64,000 nucleotides of DNA from Hyphomonas chukchiensis (GTDB lineage: Bacteria > Pseudomonadota > Alphaproteobacteria > Caulobacterales > Hyphomonadaceae). Position 1 is the stretch's first letter, and every line of letters starts with the position of its first letter. The notes under the pieces are model-generated. The model was given only the letters and a program-made list of their open reading frames with translations. It did no database searches and was not told the DNA's origin. The DNA lies in contig NZ_AWFG01000001.1 of NCBI RefSeq assembly GCF_000682695.1, positions 310,001 through 374,000 on the forward strand, in the 5' to 3' direction. A program made the position numbers and the translations under genes. Shown here piece after piece: positions 48,528 through 57,336 of this stretch.

Positions 48528-48848
48528 TCAAGACGCGTTTGACGGTGTCACTATATGCAGGGCGATTTTCTGCAGTATCGCCTCGGGTGTTTCGGGGTCG
48601 TCGGCATAGAACCAGACCTCGCCAAGCGGGTCGCTGGCCGTGAAACCATAGCCATCCAGCTGGAAAACCATCCATTGGCCTATCTCGGCTGGCACCAGTG
48701 AGGCGATATCGATGCCGTCCATGGCAATCAGCCGGATGACACATTGATCCATACTCATGTGTGCCGGCGCATCAAAGAAATGACGCCCCGTATCGGTTAC
48801 AGTGGATTTGATCAGCTTCGGCGGCTCGTCGGGCGAGCCGCCAGCCAT
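48528..48848 (-). CDS. Hypothetical protein coupled to cpdR
   Basis: This 106-residue soluble protein has no recognised domain. Its ATG overlaps the cpdR stop (TGATG), so the two are translationally coupled, which suggests a linked role. Visible features are a Trp/Phe-rich C-terminal half (WMVFQLDGYGFTASDPLGEV) and an early acidic loop. It could be a partner or target of the regulator; this is inference. Confidence 0.65.
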   Translation of the reverse strand: MAGGSPDEPPKLIKSTVTDTGRHFFDAPAHMSMDQCVIRLIAMDGIDIASLVPAEIGQWMVFQLDGYGFTASDPLGEVWFYADDPETPEAILQKIALHIVTPSNAS

Positions 48849-49207
48849 CAGGCAGCCATCACCTTGTCGACTTCGTCGACAATCTCACGCAGGTGGAAGG
48901 GTTTGGAGAGGACTTTCGCCCCGGCCGGCGTCGGCGCGCTGGAAGACAGTGCCACTGCGGCAAAACCCGTAATGAAAACAATCTTCATGGCCGGGTCCAG
49001 CTCTGCGCCGCGACGGGCAAGCTCGATACCATCAAGGCCCGGCATCACGATATCGGTCAGCAGGAGGTCAAACACTTCGCGCTCGAGCGCGTGCAGCGCT
49101 GTCTCGCCGTCCGCATAGTCCTGGATCTCATGGCCAGCCCGGCGCAGGGCTGCAGCCAGGAATGTGCGCATTGAGTCGTCGTCTTCTGCGAGAAGGATCT
49201 TGGTCAC
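48848..49207 (-). CDS. cpdR: CpdR-like single-domain response regulator
   Basis: This 119-residue receiver without an output domain has an acidic pocket (AEDDD near residues 7-11), phosphoacceptor Asp52 in LLTDIVMPGLDG, and Lys102 in SKPF. In Caulobacter, unphosphorylated CpdR delivers substrates to ClpXP during the cell cycle. The C-terminus ends in Ala-Ala, the kind of end ClpXP recognises in CtrA. It is the first gene of a two-gene unit. Confidence 0.85.
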   Translation of the reverse strand: MTKILLAEDDDSMRTFLAAALRRAGHEIQDYADGETALHALEREVFDLLLTDIVMPGLDGIELARRGAELDPAMKIVFITGFAAVALSSSAPTPAGAKVLSKPFHLREIVDEVDKVMAA

Positions 49208-49357
49208 GCTCGCCCCCTTGGATGCCAGTAATCGATTTAAGCCATAAACAGCCTATCCGGTAAATCAGCGGTGAAGACGGGTGAAATTTCAGACTTCTTT
49301 TTTACCAGCGCCCTGAAAAGGCTTGACCTTAACGCGAACAGGCAAACCATTGGCCCC

Positions 49358-50260
49358 ATGACCGGCGCTCTCCCCCTGACCCGATCGGCTACGCTGCCGC
49401 CCGCCGGACCGTTCGTGTATGACACGCCCTATACGCTGGACATGCCCGAAGGGCGGCCGGCGCCTGTCCTGTTTGCGTCGCCCCATTCAGGCAGTGACTA
49501 TCCGGAGAACATGCAGGCGGCCCTGCGCGTGCCTCTGATAGACGTGCGCCGCACGGAAGATGCCTTTGTGGAGGAATTGTTCGGGGAGGCCCCTGCCCTC
49601 GGCGCCATCCTGATGGCTGCGCGCTACGGCCGGTCGGTAGCCGACCTTAACCGCGACCCGCGCGAGCTGGATGCCAGCATGTTCAGTGACGGCCTGCCCC
49701 GCGCATCCGGCCTGCCAACGGCGCGGGTGGATGCCGGGCTCGGCTGCCTGCCACGCGTCGGGGCTCGCGGCGAGGCCATCTATGCCCGCCGGCTGACCCG
49801 TGAGGAAGGCGAGGAACGCCTCAGCTGCGTGCATGACGCCTATCACGACCGATTGGGTCAGGAGCTGGCCCTCTTGCGCGAGACGCATGGCGCCGTTCTG
49901 CTGATCGATTGCCATTCCATGCCCTCAGTCCAGCCAGGCCGCCGCCAACTGGCCGACATTGTCCTGGGGGACCGGTTCGGTTCAAGCTGCGATCCGCGCC
50001 TGACAGGGCGTGTGGAACGCGCCTTCCGAACGCATGGCCTGAGCGTCGCCCGGAATGCGCCCTATGCGGGCGGTTACACGACCCGCCGCTATGGTCGGCC
50101 GAAACGCCAGGTCCATGCACTACAGATCGAGATCAATCGCGGGCTATATATGGATGAGCACAAGATCTGCCGCCTTGAGCGATTTGCTGAAATAAGAGCG
50201 ATCATTACAGATGTGACGGCAGAGATCCTTGAGATCGCGGCGCTCGTCACCCGTCCCTGA
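49358..50260 (+). CDS. N-formylglutamate amidohydrolase family protein
   Basis: This 300-residue hydrolase of the HutG/N-formylglutamate deformylase-like family (Zn-dependent) shows ASPHSGSDYP, RRTEDAFVEELF, YGRSVADLNRDPRELD, LLIDCHSMPS and LQIEINRGLYMDE, matching metal and substrate positions. No other histidine-degradation gene is nearby, so a different N-acyl amino acid is possible. The start at 49358 is a guess: no clear ribosome site is present, and a frame to 49271 is open. Confidence 0.88.
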   Translation: MTGALPLTRSATLPPAGPFVYDTPYTLDMPEGRPAPVLFASPHSGSDYPENMQAALRVPLIDVRRTEDAFVEELFGEAPALGAILMAARYGRSVADLNRDPRELDASMFSDGLPRASGLPTARVDAGLGCLPRVGARGEAIYARRLTREEGEERLSCVHDAYHDRLGQELALLRETHGAVLLIDCHSMPSVQPGRRQLADIVLGDRFGSSCDPRLTGRVERAFRTHGLSVARNAPYAGGYTTRRYGRPKRQVHALQIEINRGLYMDEHKICRLERFAEIRAIITDVTAEILEIAALVTRP

Positions 50261-50269
50261 TTTTCCGGC

Positions 50270-50299
50270 AAAAAAAGGGCCGCACCCGTGGGTGCGGCC
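50270..50299 (-). terminator. Leftward terminator with no gene upstream of it
   Basis: A perfect 9-bp stem (50278-50286 with 50291-50299) with a four-base loop is followed on the minus strand by seven T. The plus strand has no T-tract, so it acts on leftward transcription, yet the adjacent genes both run right. The decamer GTTTCCTCCC precedes it (50318-50309, minus strand), as at the TonB-receptor terminator. Confidence 0.7.
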
Positions 50300-50524
50300 G
50301 AAGTCAAAGGGAGGAAACGCCAGAGGCGTCTGCACCGAAGTGCAAGGACAGGAATATGTTGCGGTGCACAAATAGGCAAGCGCAGGAATGTCGCACCTGT
50401 GCAATTAACCTCAACTGCCCGTTTATTGGGCACAAAAATCCCCTGCGGCACACCTATTGCGTAGGACTTGCTCGAAATTCCTGTTTTGGGACTGAAACGG
50501 TCCTGTATGAGTTTGGAGCAAGTA

Positions 50525-50923
50525 ATGGCTGATGAAACCGATCTGCACGTAGGCAAACGCCTTCGCCGCCGCCGCCGCCTTCTGGGCATGACCCAGCAGG
50601 ACCTCGCAAGCCAGGTTGGCGTGCGATTCCAGCAAATCCAGAAATACGAGTGTGGCGCCAACCGCATCACGTCCTCGCGTCTTTATGAACTGTCGCGGGC
50701 GCTGAACGTGTCAGTCCAGTACTTCTTCGATGGTATTCCGGTGGGCGATGCGCCTGACGCGGCCAATGACGCGAACGAATACATGGAAGGCGACATCCTC
50801 TCGCAAAAAGAGACGCTGGAACTGGTTCGGGCCTATTACCGCCTCGGCGAACGCCCTCGCAAACGCCTGCTGGAGCTTGCAAAAGCCCTCGAAGGCGACC
50901 AGTCGAGCCACGGCGCCGCTTGA
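50525..50923 (+). CDS. XRE-family transcriptional regulator
   Basis: This 132-residue protein has a helix-turn-helix at about 10-65 (RRRRRLLGMTQQDLASQVGV, then RFQQIQKYECGANRI) and a C-terminal helical region ending near RKRLLELAKALE. It is a paralogue of the regulator at 21941. GGAG precedes the ATG at 50525 by 6 to 7 bases. Similar XRE regulators with the FQQIQKYE core are widespread in alphaproteobacteria; the target is unknown here. Confidence 0.9.
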   Translation: MADETDLHVGKRLRRRRRLLGMTQQDLASQVGVRFQQIQKYECGANRITSSRLYELSRALNVSVQYFFDGIPVGDAPDAANDANEYMEGDILSQKETLELVRAYYRLGERPRKRLLELAKALEGDQSSHGAA

Positions 50924-50955
50924 CGCCGGGCTCAAGGCAGGGCTAGCCCTGCCGA

Positions 50956-51825
50956 ATGCCAGACGGAATTTCCCTCGAAGATGAGCTTGCCCTCGCCGGG
51001 CGGCTCGCAGATGCGGCCTGGACAGCAATCCGGCCGCATTTTCGTGCCCTGACAAATGTGGATAACAAGGCGCAAGATACGTCGCTGATCCCATCAAACG
51101 GCCGCCCGAAGCCTACATCGACCCCGTCGGTCCCGACAAAAACACTGTTCGACCCGGTAACCGAGGGCGACCGGGCCGCCGAACGCGCCATTCGCGACAT
51201 TCTCAACGCCGAGCGCCCGCATCATGGCGTGACCGGTGAGGAATTCCCCGAGAAACCTTCGCAGAGCGGTTATCGCTGGCTGATCGACCCGGTCGACGGC
51301 ACGCGGGCCTTCGTGGCTGGCCTGCCCGTCTGGACCACACTTATTGCGCTGGTTGATCCGGACGATGTGCCGGTCATCGGCATTATCGACCAACCGGTTC
51401 TGGGCGAGCGCTATCTCGGCTGGCCGGGCGGCGCCGCGATGGAAAAAAATGGCGAGCGCACACCCATTCACGTGTCAGACTGCCAGGACCTGCGCGAAGC
51501 AACCATCGCCACCACCGACCCCTTCATCTTCAATCCGGCCGAACAGGGCGCGTGGACACATTTGCGCGCAACAGCACGGATCACGCGCTATGGTCTGGAC
51601 GCCTATGCCTATGCCCGTGTGGCCGCTGGCACGGTGGACCTTGTTGCAGAGTCAGGCCTCAAGGCCTGGGACGTCGCGGCGCTGTTCCCGGTTGTGCGCG
51701 GCGCTGGCGGCCTCGTGACCGACTGGCGCGGCAATGCACCCAAACTCGGTGGACAGATCGTCTGTGCCTCAAGCGAGGGCGTTATGGAGCAGGCGCTGAT
51801 GGCCCTCAGGCGGTCTGCAACATAG
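50956..51825 (+). CDS. hisN: Histidinol-phosphatase, inositol monophosphatase family
   Basis: This 289-residue Mg-dependent phosphatase has TEGDRAAERAIRDIL, GEEF, and IDPVDGTRAFVAGLPVW as the metal site, then GLKAWDVAALFPVVRGAGG. Members of this branch in alphaproteobacteria carry out the histidinol-phosphate step, as HisN. A segment near residues 35-65 with Ser, Pro and Thr is longer than usual. It follows the XRE regulator by 32 bases. Confidence 0.88.
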   Translation: MPDGISLEDELALAGRLADAAWTAIRPHFRALTNVDNKAQDTSLIPSNGRPKPTSTPSVPTKTLFDPVTEGDRAAERAIRDILNAERPHHGVTGEEFPEKPSQSGYRWLIDPVDGTRAFVAGLPVWTTLIALVDPDDVPVIGIIDQPVLGERYLGWPGGAAMEKNGERTPIHVSDCQDLREATIATTDPFIFNPAEQGAWTHLRATARITRYGLDAYAYARVAAGTVDLVAESGLKAWDVAALFPVVRGAGGLVTDWRGNAPKLGGQIVCASSEGVMEQALMALRRSAT

Positions 51826-51845
51826 GCCCGACACAATTGGCAGGC

Positions 51846-52538
51846 ATGAGAGCGCATATGCAGGCACATGACTTCTCAGCACTAATCTTCGATTGCGACG
51901 GCGTGCTCGTTGATTCCGAGGCGATCCATGTGGCTGTCGAAATGGAACTGCTGGCAGAGATGGGCCTCGCCTACGAGTGGGAGACCTATCTCTCGCGCTT
52001 TGTCGGGCTGGGCGTTCCGGAATTCCACGCCGCCCTTGCCGAGGATTATACCACGCTGGGTCAGGGCCCCTTCCCAGAGGATTTCGGGCCACGCCTGCAT
52101 GACCGCGCCTGGCCACGCATCGAGTCTGAGCTGACAGCGCTGCCCGGTGCGGCGGCACTTGCCGTAAGGTTTGACGGTCCGGTCGCGGTTGCCTCCTCGT
52201 CCATCACGCCGAAACTGCACCGTAAACTGGAGCTGACCGGCCTGACCGGTACATTTTCCCCCCGTATCTATTCGGCAGATCAGGTTGCGCGTGGCAAGCC
52301 GGCGCCCGACCTTTTCCTGTTTGCAGCAGACAAAATCAAATCCGATCCCACCTCATGCCTCGTCATCGAAGATAGCGTGAATGGTGTGAAAGCCGCGCGC
52401 GCGGCAGGCATGACCGCGTTCGGCTTTACGGGCGGCGGCCATGCCGATGCCGGTCTAGGCGAACGGCTGGTGGCAGCCGGTGCGGCATTGAGCTTCCAGA
52501 GCCATGACGCCATCGCGGCGCATCTGTTCCCGGCCTGA
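51846..52538 (+). CDS. HAD-family phosphatase (beta-phosphoglucomutase-like)
   Basis: This 230-residue HAD hydrolase shows motif I FDCDGVLVDSE, motif II VASSS, the RGKPAPDLFLFAADK motif III and motif IV IEDSVNGVKAARAAG. The helical cap after motif I is of the short C1 type. The substrate is probably a small sugar phosphate, unassigned. It starts 20 bases after hisN and likely shares its transcript. Confidence 0.9.
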   Translation: MRAHMQAHDFSALIFDCDGVLVDSEAIHVAVEMELLAEMGLAYEWETYLSRFVGLGVPEFHAALAEDYTTLGQGPFPEDFGPRLHDRAWPRIESELTALPGAAALAVRFDGPVAVASSSITPKLHRKLELTGLTGTFSPRIYSADQVARGKPAPDLFLFAADKIKSDPTSCLVIEDSVNGVKAARAAGMTAFGFTGGGHADAGLGERLVAAGAALSFQSHDAIAAHLFPA

Positions 52539-52552
52539 TATCCTGCGCAAAG

Positions 52553-52583
52553 AAAAAGCCGGCCCCCGAGGGACCGGCCTTTT
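52553..52583. terminator. Bidirectional terminator between HAD and PRC-barrel genes
   Basis: A GCCGG stem with inner CCC/GGG and one mismatch has a CCGA loop. It is flanked by AAAAA on the left and TTTT on the right, so it can stop both the rightward HAD transcript and the leftward PRC-barrel transcript. Confidence 0.82.
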
Positions 52584-52600
52584 ATGCCATCAGGCTGGAG

Positions 52601-52933
52601 TCAGCCGTAATGCGTGGTCATCGACGTGCGGAACTGCGGGTCGGCAAAATCCGGCCACTTGTCCTTGTCGAAACCCGGTGCGTTCTTGAGCCGCTCCTTT
52701 TCCACGTTCAGGACCATACGCTTGTTGGCGCGGTCAACGCTGAGGCGCTCGAAGGGCACGGCAAAATATTTATCGCCCATGCCGAGAAAGCCACCGAAGC
52801 TGAGAACGGCATATTCAATCTGGCCGCTGTCCGTGTCGACCATGAGGTCCTCGATCTTGCCGAGATCTTCACCGGCGGCATTGTGAACCGAGTCGCCATT
52901 GATCGACGAAGCGGACAATACGAAATGTGTCAT
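52601..52933 (-). CDS. PRC-barrel domain protein
   Basis: This 110-residue protein has the PRC-barrel fold: SINGDSVHNAAGEDLGKIEDLMVDTDSGQIEYAVLSFGG, in segments, then YFAVPFERLSVD. Such domains occur in photosynthetic reaction centres and in RimM, and also as stress proteins. The C-terminal half is charged. It is transcribed alone. Confidence 0.87.
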   Translation of the reverse strand: MTHFVLSASSINGDSVHNAAGEDLGKIEDLMVDTDSGQIEYAVLSFGGFLGMGDKYFAVPFERLSVDRANKRMVLNVEKERLKNAPGFDKDKWPDFADPQFRTSMTTHYG

Positions 52934-53010
52934 AGCGTTTCCTTTCTATTGAACTCTATGAAAAAGAAATGCGCGGGACAGCGCCTGTGTTCCGGTGTCC
53001 GGGGCTTAAA

Positions 53011-53835
53011 TTACGGAGAGGTTGCAAACGCTTCCCGGTAGCGCCTGCTGCCGGTAATGACCCGGTCGTCATCGAGCGTAATGTCCACATCACCAGAGGC
53101 GCGCGGTTTGAGCGCGCCGATCCTTGCCCTGTTGACGAGGCGAGATCGATGCACGCGGACGAAGCCCTGCCCGCCGAGACGCGCCTCCCATGCGGCCAGC
53201 GTGCCACGCACGAGGTGCTCCCTTTGCTGCGTATGGAAGGCCACATAATTACCGGCGGACTCCACGTACAGGATGTCGCGCGCGGCCAGGAAGACGGTCG
53301 TATTGCCCTCCCTCAGCTCGATGCGCGAGGCATCCTGCGGGATAATCGGAGGCGAGACGGCAAAGCGCTCAAAGGCCCAGTAAGTCGCCGCCACCAGTGC
53401 ATAGGACAGCACATCCTTGCGCCACTCATAGACAAAGCCCAGCAGCACCCCATCCCCGAAGAAGTCATAGCGCACGCCCATCGCGCCGAACCACAGGTTC
53501 CGTAGGAGAACCATGCCGCCGACATGGATCAGCGAGATCACCACCGTCATCACGGCATGGAACAAGGCAAAGCGGGCATAGTGTCCGCCGCGGGGCGGCA
53601 CGCGGCGTATGGCGAGGCCAATCAACGGCGCCAGCCCGATCCAGAGGATGTAGCTGGTCGCTTCGAGAATGAAGGGGATGGCCGTATTGATCGTGTGCCC
53701 GTCACTCCGCGCTTCAAGGATGCCCGACGTCGCGTTGACGAACAGGTTGACCAGACCGATGGCGATGACGGCCAGCCAGGGCCAGAGCCAGAGGCGCCTG
53801 TCACCACTCGTCCCGCCAGCCCCTCCACTCGTCAC
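53011..53835 (-). CDS. Membrane-anchored LytTR-type transcription regulator
   Basis: This 274-residue protein has about four membrane helices in the first 150 residues and a C-terminal LytTR domain (about 170-274) with ILYVESAGNYVAFHT and VHRSRLVNRARIGAL. It is the second such regulator in the window. It diverges from a membrane acyltransferase across 100 bases, paralleling the first regulator's position next to a membrane protein gene. The signal is unknown. Confidence 0.87.
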   Translation of the reverse strand: MTSGGAGGTSGDRRLWLWPWLAVIAIGLVNLFVNATSGILEARSDGHTINTAIPFILEATSYILWIGLAPLIGLAIRRVPPRGGHYARFALFHAVMTVVISLIHVGGMVLLRNLWFGAMGVRYDFFGDGVLLGFVYEWRKDVLSYALVAATYWAFERFAVSPPIIPQDASRIELREGNTTVFLAARDILYVESAGNYVAFHTQQREHLVRGTLAAWEARLGGQGFVRVHRSRLVNRARIGALKPRASGDVDITLDDDRVITGSRRYREAFATSP

Positions 53836-53935
53836 AAGCTCATCTCCGTCTGTCCCGGCCCGCAGCCGCTCGCGTCACAACGATAGCGTGGCCCGCAGCT
53901 TCGCGAAAGGAAGGGAGACACGAAGGAGACCCTAT

Positions 53936-55141
53936 ATGACTGAACGCCGCTATGATCTTGACTGGCTCCGAATTGGCGCCTTTGGCCTCCTGATATTCTA
54001 TCATGTGGGCATGTTCTACGTGACTTGGGACTGGCACGTGAAATCCAGCCATGCGAGCCCGCTCATAGAACCGCTAATGCAACTGTCCAGCCCGTGGAGA
54101 CTGGTGCTGCTGTTCCTGATCTCGGGCGTCGCAACGCGCTTCATGGCCGACAAGATGAGCACATGGCAGCTGACCAAAGCGCGAATGGGGCGTCTTTGGC
54201 CACCCTTGCTGCTGGCGGTGTTCTTGATCGTGCCGCCGCAAAGCTATTACGAGGTCGTTGAGGCCCTGAAAGTCCTGAACGGACCGCAATCGCCCTGGCT
54301 TGATAATTTCTACGTGAAATACGTGACCGCCTCCGGTCACTGGTGCGATGCGGAGGGCTGCCTGATGACGCCGACCTATAACCATATGTGGTTTGTCGCC
54401 TACCTCATCCTTTACTCACTTGCGCTTTTGCCTCTGATCCCGCTGTTGCGCCGCATGCCAACAGCGCTGGCGACCCTCATCCGGGGCCCCGGCCTGATCA
54501 TCGCGCCATGGCTGTTCCTGTATGCCGCGCGTGTCTTTCTCATGCCGCAGTTCGGCGAGACGCATGACTTCCGCAATGACTGGTATCTCCACATCACCTA
54601 TTTCGGCACGTTCCTGTTCGGCTTTGCCATTGCGAAACACGCGCCGTTTTTCGAGGCCTGCATGCGCTGGCGTTGGGCCGCGCTGGGCGTCATGTTCGCC
54701 GCCTGGGCGGCGCTGATGACGTACTATGCCGCTTGGCCGGGCGATTCAGTGCCGCCCGAATGGCAGCGCATCGTGTTCCGGGGTGTACGCGAGATGCAAG
54801 CCTGGACGGCCATCGTCGCGGCCATCGGCTTTGCCCACCGTCATCTGCGCAGCCATGATGGGCCTATGCGCCGCGTGCTGACGGCGGCTGTCTTCCCCTT
54901 CTACCTGATACATCAGACCATTATCGTGGTGGCCGGGCACTTTCTGAATGAACTGCACCTGCCTGTCGCAGTGGAAGCTAGCCTTCTGATCCTGATCACG
55001 TTCGCCGGTTGCTGGCTGTTCTACGACCTTGGCCGGCGCATCCCCTTCCTGCGCATATGGATCGGCCTGCCCTCGCGGTCGAAGGAAGCGCGAGCTGCTA
55101 TGGCCCAGTCACGTCCAGACCCTGCGCCCGCAGGAGGGTGA
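53936..55141 (+). CDS. Membrane acyltransferase (acyltransferase-3/OpgC-like)
   Basis: This 401-residue protein has about ten helices. The start MTERRYDLDWLRIGAFGLLIFYHVGMF carries the Arg/Asp/His residues typical of acyltransferase-3 enzymes that decorate glycans or lipids. GAAGGAGAC precedes the ATG at 53936. The last 44 bases overlap the convergent TraB-like gene. The substrate is unassigned. Confidence 0.87.
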   Translation: MTERRYDLDWLRIGAFGLLIFYHVGMFYVTWDWHVKSSHASPLIEPLMQLSSPWRLVLLFLISGVATRFMADKMSTWQLTKARMGRLWPPLLLAVFLIVPPQSYYEVVEALKVLNGPQSPWLDNFYVKYVTASGHWCDAEGCLMTPTYNHMWFVAYLILYSLALLPLIPLLRRMPTALATLIRGPGLIIAPWLFLYAARVFLMPQFGETHDFRNDWYLHITYFGTFLFGFAIAKHAPFFEACMRWRWAALGVMFAAWAALMTYYAAWPGDSVPPEWQRIVFRGVREMQAWTAIVAAIGFAHRHLRSHDGPMRRVLTAAVFPFYLIHQTIIVVAGHFLNELHLPVAVEASLLILITFAGCWLFYDLGRRIPFLRIWIGLPSRSKEARAAMAQSRPDPAPAGG

Positions 55142-56087
55142 TGACACTGTCCTCACCGGCCAGGTGGCCGGAACCGACTGCAACGAGGCGGGTGCCCGGC
55201 GTGTCCAGCATTGCGGCGATCTTTGGCGCCCAGGTCTCGTTGCGCGTCTTTAGGAGGGCATCATAAACCTCCTCGGACCCCATCATTTCCGGATTGGCCA
55301 TCAAAAGGCCAAGGCCCTTCACGTCGCCATCGACCCATTCATCAACCAGCGTGTCGAGCATTTCAGCGCCGTCCTCGATCGATTCCGCCGAGCTGATCAG
55401 GAAGTCCACCTGCACATCATCAGGCAGGCGAGCGAGGCGGCCGAGCTGATCGTCGACGGTTTCGAGATAGGCGAAGGATTTGCCCTGCTCTGCGCCCTCG
55501 GCCATCAGCACCTGCTCGACGCCGGCTGTGGGGTCGAAGCCGTCCTTGGTCATTTGCATAACCGACAGGTTCACGGCGGCAAACCACGGCCGCATGTTCT
55601 GCACCGCACCAAGCGGCAGGCCGACATAGTCGAGCGCCACCTGAAGCTCGACCGTCTCGGCATCGCTCAGCAGGTTGGTCAGCTGGCCGCCATTGGCAAA
55701 GAGGCCTTCCTCGCGGACGAATTTCATCATTTCAGCGCCCGCCTCAGGGCTCGAAACGTCGGCCTCGAAGACAAGCGTATCGGCCGCATTCACGGCCTGA
55801 TTGATTGCATCGCTACGCCAGTCGAGTTCCGGGCGCAGGAGGTGGACGGTGCCCATGATATAGATGGTCGTATCGTCATCCTTGAGCACCCAGAGGGCTG
55901 GCTCGCCTATGCCATGCGAGGCCTTGGCCGCCGCGACAGCCGCATCGGTCGCCGCTTCCATCTCGGCACGGGCGTCGGCCGCCTGTGCAGCGATACTGGC
56001 CGCATCGGGCGCCTCCTCCCTGCAGGCCGCCAGGCCCGTCAGCGAGAGGCCAAGGATCAGTGAGAGCGCCAGGCCGCGAATCTGCAT
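55098..56087 (-). CDS. TraB/GumN-family lipoprotein
   Basis: This 329-residue protein has a lipoprotein signal ending in LTGLAAC (Cys22). The TraB/GumN domain includes the IYIMGTVHLLRPE motif and the C-terminal VAVGSGHLAGEDSVITLLRAQG. Members may be metal-dependent proteases of the TIKI type; activity is unproven. Its 3' end overlaps the acyltransferase gene by 44 bases. Confidence 0.87.
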   Translation of the reverse strand: MQIRGLALSLILGLSLTGLAACREEAPDAASIAAQAADARAEMEAATDAAVAAAKASHGIGEPALWVLKDDDTTIYIMGTVHLLRPELDWRSDAINQAVNAADTLVFEADVSSPEAGAEMMKFVREEGLFANGGQLTNLLSDAETVELQVALDYVGLPLGAVQNMRPWFAAVNLSVMQMTKDGFDPTAGVEQVLMAEGAEQGKSFAYLETVDDQLGRLARLPDDVQVDFLISSAESIEDGAEMLDTLVDEWVDGDVKGLGLLMANPEMMGSEEVYDALLKTRNETWAPKIAAMLDTPGTRLVAVGSGHLAGEDSVITLLRAQGLDVTGP

Positions 56088-56205
56088 GTCGTTTCCTTTT
56101 CGGTTGCCGCCCTAGCTAGCGCATAAACCGTCATGCGCAAACGATCCGAGGCGGCATTGACCCGTTGCGCCCCCGCCCGGCTTGGCCTAAAGACACGGCC
56201 ACCCC

Positions 56206-56282
56206 GCACCCATAGCTCAGCTGGATAGAGCGCTGCCCTCCGAAGGCAGAGGTCACAGGTTCAAATCCTGTTGGGTGCACCA
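56206..56282 (+). tRNA. tRNA-Arg (anticodon CCG)
   Basis: Complete cloverleaf: acceptor GCACCCA/TGGGTGC, D-arm AGCTCAGCTGGATAGAGC, anticodon stem CTGCC/GGCAG with loop CTCCGAA giving CCG, T-arm ACAGGTTCAAATCCTGT. The CCA is encoded. Its last bases (56274-56285) recur downstream, as expected if this gene served as an integration site. Confidence 0.97.
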
Positions 56283-56350
56283 TTCGCGAAGCATTTGCGT
56301 GAATATTCCGGGCCATTCGAAAAGCACTGGACAAATTATCGAAATTCGAT

Positions 56351-57211
56351 ATGCCGTCGCAGATGACAAATTCTCAAATCGATCGGCGGGATGCCTGGAT
56401 AACGATTTCCATATTCATGGGAATCCTGTGCGGCCTGAGCGCGATTGCGCATTTTGCAATCCTCGAACTCAATCCCACCAGCCTCTATGTCGGCGCATTG
56501 ATGCTGTGTCCGGCGATCGCCGCCCTAGTGACGCAAAAGATCAGGGGCCGCACAATTTCCAGCCTGCCGTGGGCATGGGGCAACTGGCGCAGTAATATTC
56601 AGGCGTACTTCATACCGGCAGCTTATATCACATTGGCGTACTGTCTGATCTGGGCATTCGGGCTGGGGGCCCCGCTCAATCCTGAAACCATTACCGAATG
56701 GTCTGATGAACTCGGCTTTCCACCGAATGTGCCTGCCTTGTCGATGTTTGTAATGATCGGCCTGCTGGCCAGCGTCCAGTTCGTCAAATCCCTCGGATCA
56801 ATTGCCGGGGAAGAGATCGGCTGGCGCGGCTTTCTTGTCTGGGAATTGCGCAAGGTCATGCCCTTTGGCGCCGTGTCCATTTTGAGCGGCCTTATCTGGG
56901 CAGCCTGGCACTACCCCATCGTCATCAAATATGGCGGAGGCAATCCCGTATTTCAGGTCGCGTGTTTCACGCTCATGATAACAAGCATGTCCGTGATCAT
57001 GACGTATTTCACGTTCAAATCCGGAAGTGTCTGGCCCGCCGTCATATTTCACGGCGCCCATAATATTTTCATCCAGAAGATATTCACGCCCCTCACCGTG
57101 GATACCGAGGGCACGCAAATGTGGATCGACGAATACGGACTCATGATCCCGCTTATTGTGACCGGCTTTGCCTTCTTCTACTGGCGGAAGGCGAAGGCCG
57201 AAGGATTCTAG
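56351..57211 (+). CDS. CPBP-family intramembrane metalloprotease
   Basis: This 286-residue membrane protein of the CPBP/CAAX-protease-like (Abi) family has about seven helices. The metal motifs are in place: [10 protein letters not shown] (Glu-Glu and Arg), AAWHYP and FHGAHN. In bacteria such proteins are linked to bacteriocin self-immunity or prenyl-protein processing. It lies right after tRNA-Arg, with lower GC than its neighbours and no clear ribosome site. An accessory role is likely. Confidence 0.88.
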   Translation: MPSQMTNSQIDRRDAWITISIFMGILCGLSAIAHFAILELNPTSLYVGALMLCPAIAALVTQKIRGRTISSLPWAWGNWRSNIQAYFIPAAYITLAYCLIWAFGLGAPLNPETITEWSDELGFPPNVPALSMFVMIGLLASVQFVKSLGSIAGEEIGWRGFLVWELRKVMPFGAVSILSGLIWAAWHYPIVIKYGGGNPVFQVACFTLMITSMSVIMTYFTFKSGSVWPAVIFHGAHNIFIQKIFTPLTVDTEGTQMWIDEYGLMIPLIVTGFAFFYWRKAKAEGF

Positions 57212-57305
57212 GAGAGCTGTCAACCGCGGCCTGAACGGGAGTGGACCTACCAGCGTTTTCAAGACCGCAATTTTCTGGCAAAAGCGAAGCGGAAAAGGTT
57301 CTCAC

Positions 57306-57332
57306 TTTCACCCCCTCCGGTGCACCATTCCT
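57306..57332. repeat. Direct repeat, tRNA-3'-end-like (left copy)
   Basis: This 27-base sequence matches 58274-58300 at 23 positions, all differences being C/T. It ends in GGTGCACCATTC, identical to the end of tRNA-Arg and its flank (56274-56285). It may be an attachment-site scar left by an element that used a tRNA 3' end. Confidence 0.55.
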
Positions 57333-57336
57333 GTGC

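Noticed and set aside
49231-49250. TTAAGCCAT near the cpdR start as a CtrA box
   Set aside because: Only a partial match to the consensus and in the wrong layout; too weak to list.
50144-50404. Leftward frame feeding the orphan terminator at 50270
   Set aside because: The product is Cys-rich and antisense to the amidohydrolase end, with no ribosome site; it does not explain the terminator convincingly.
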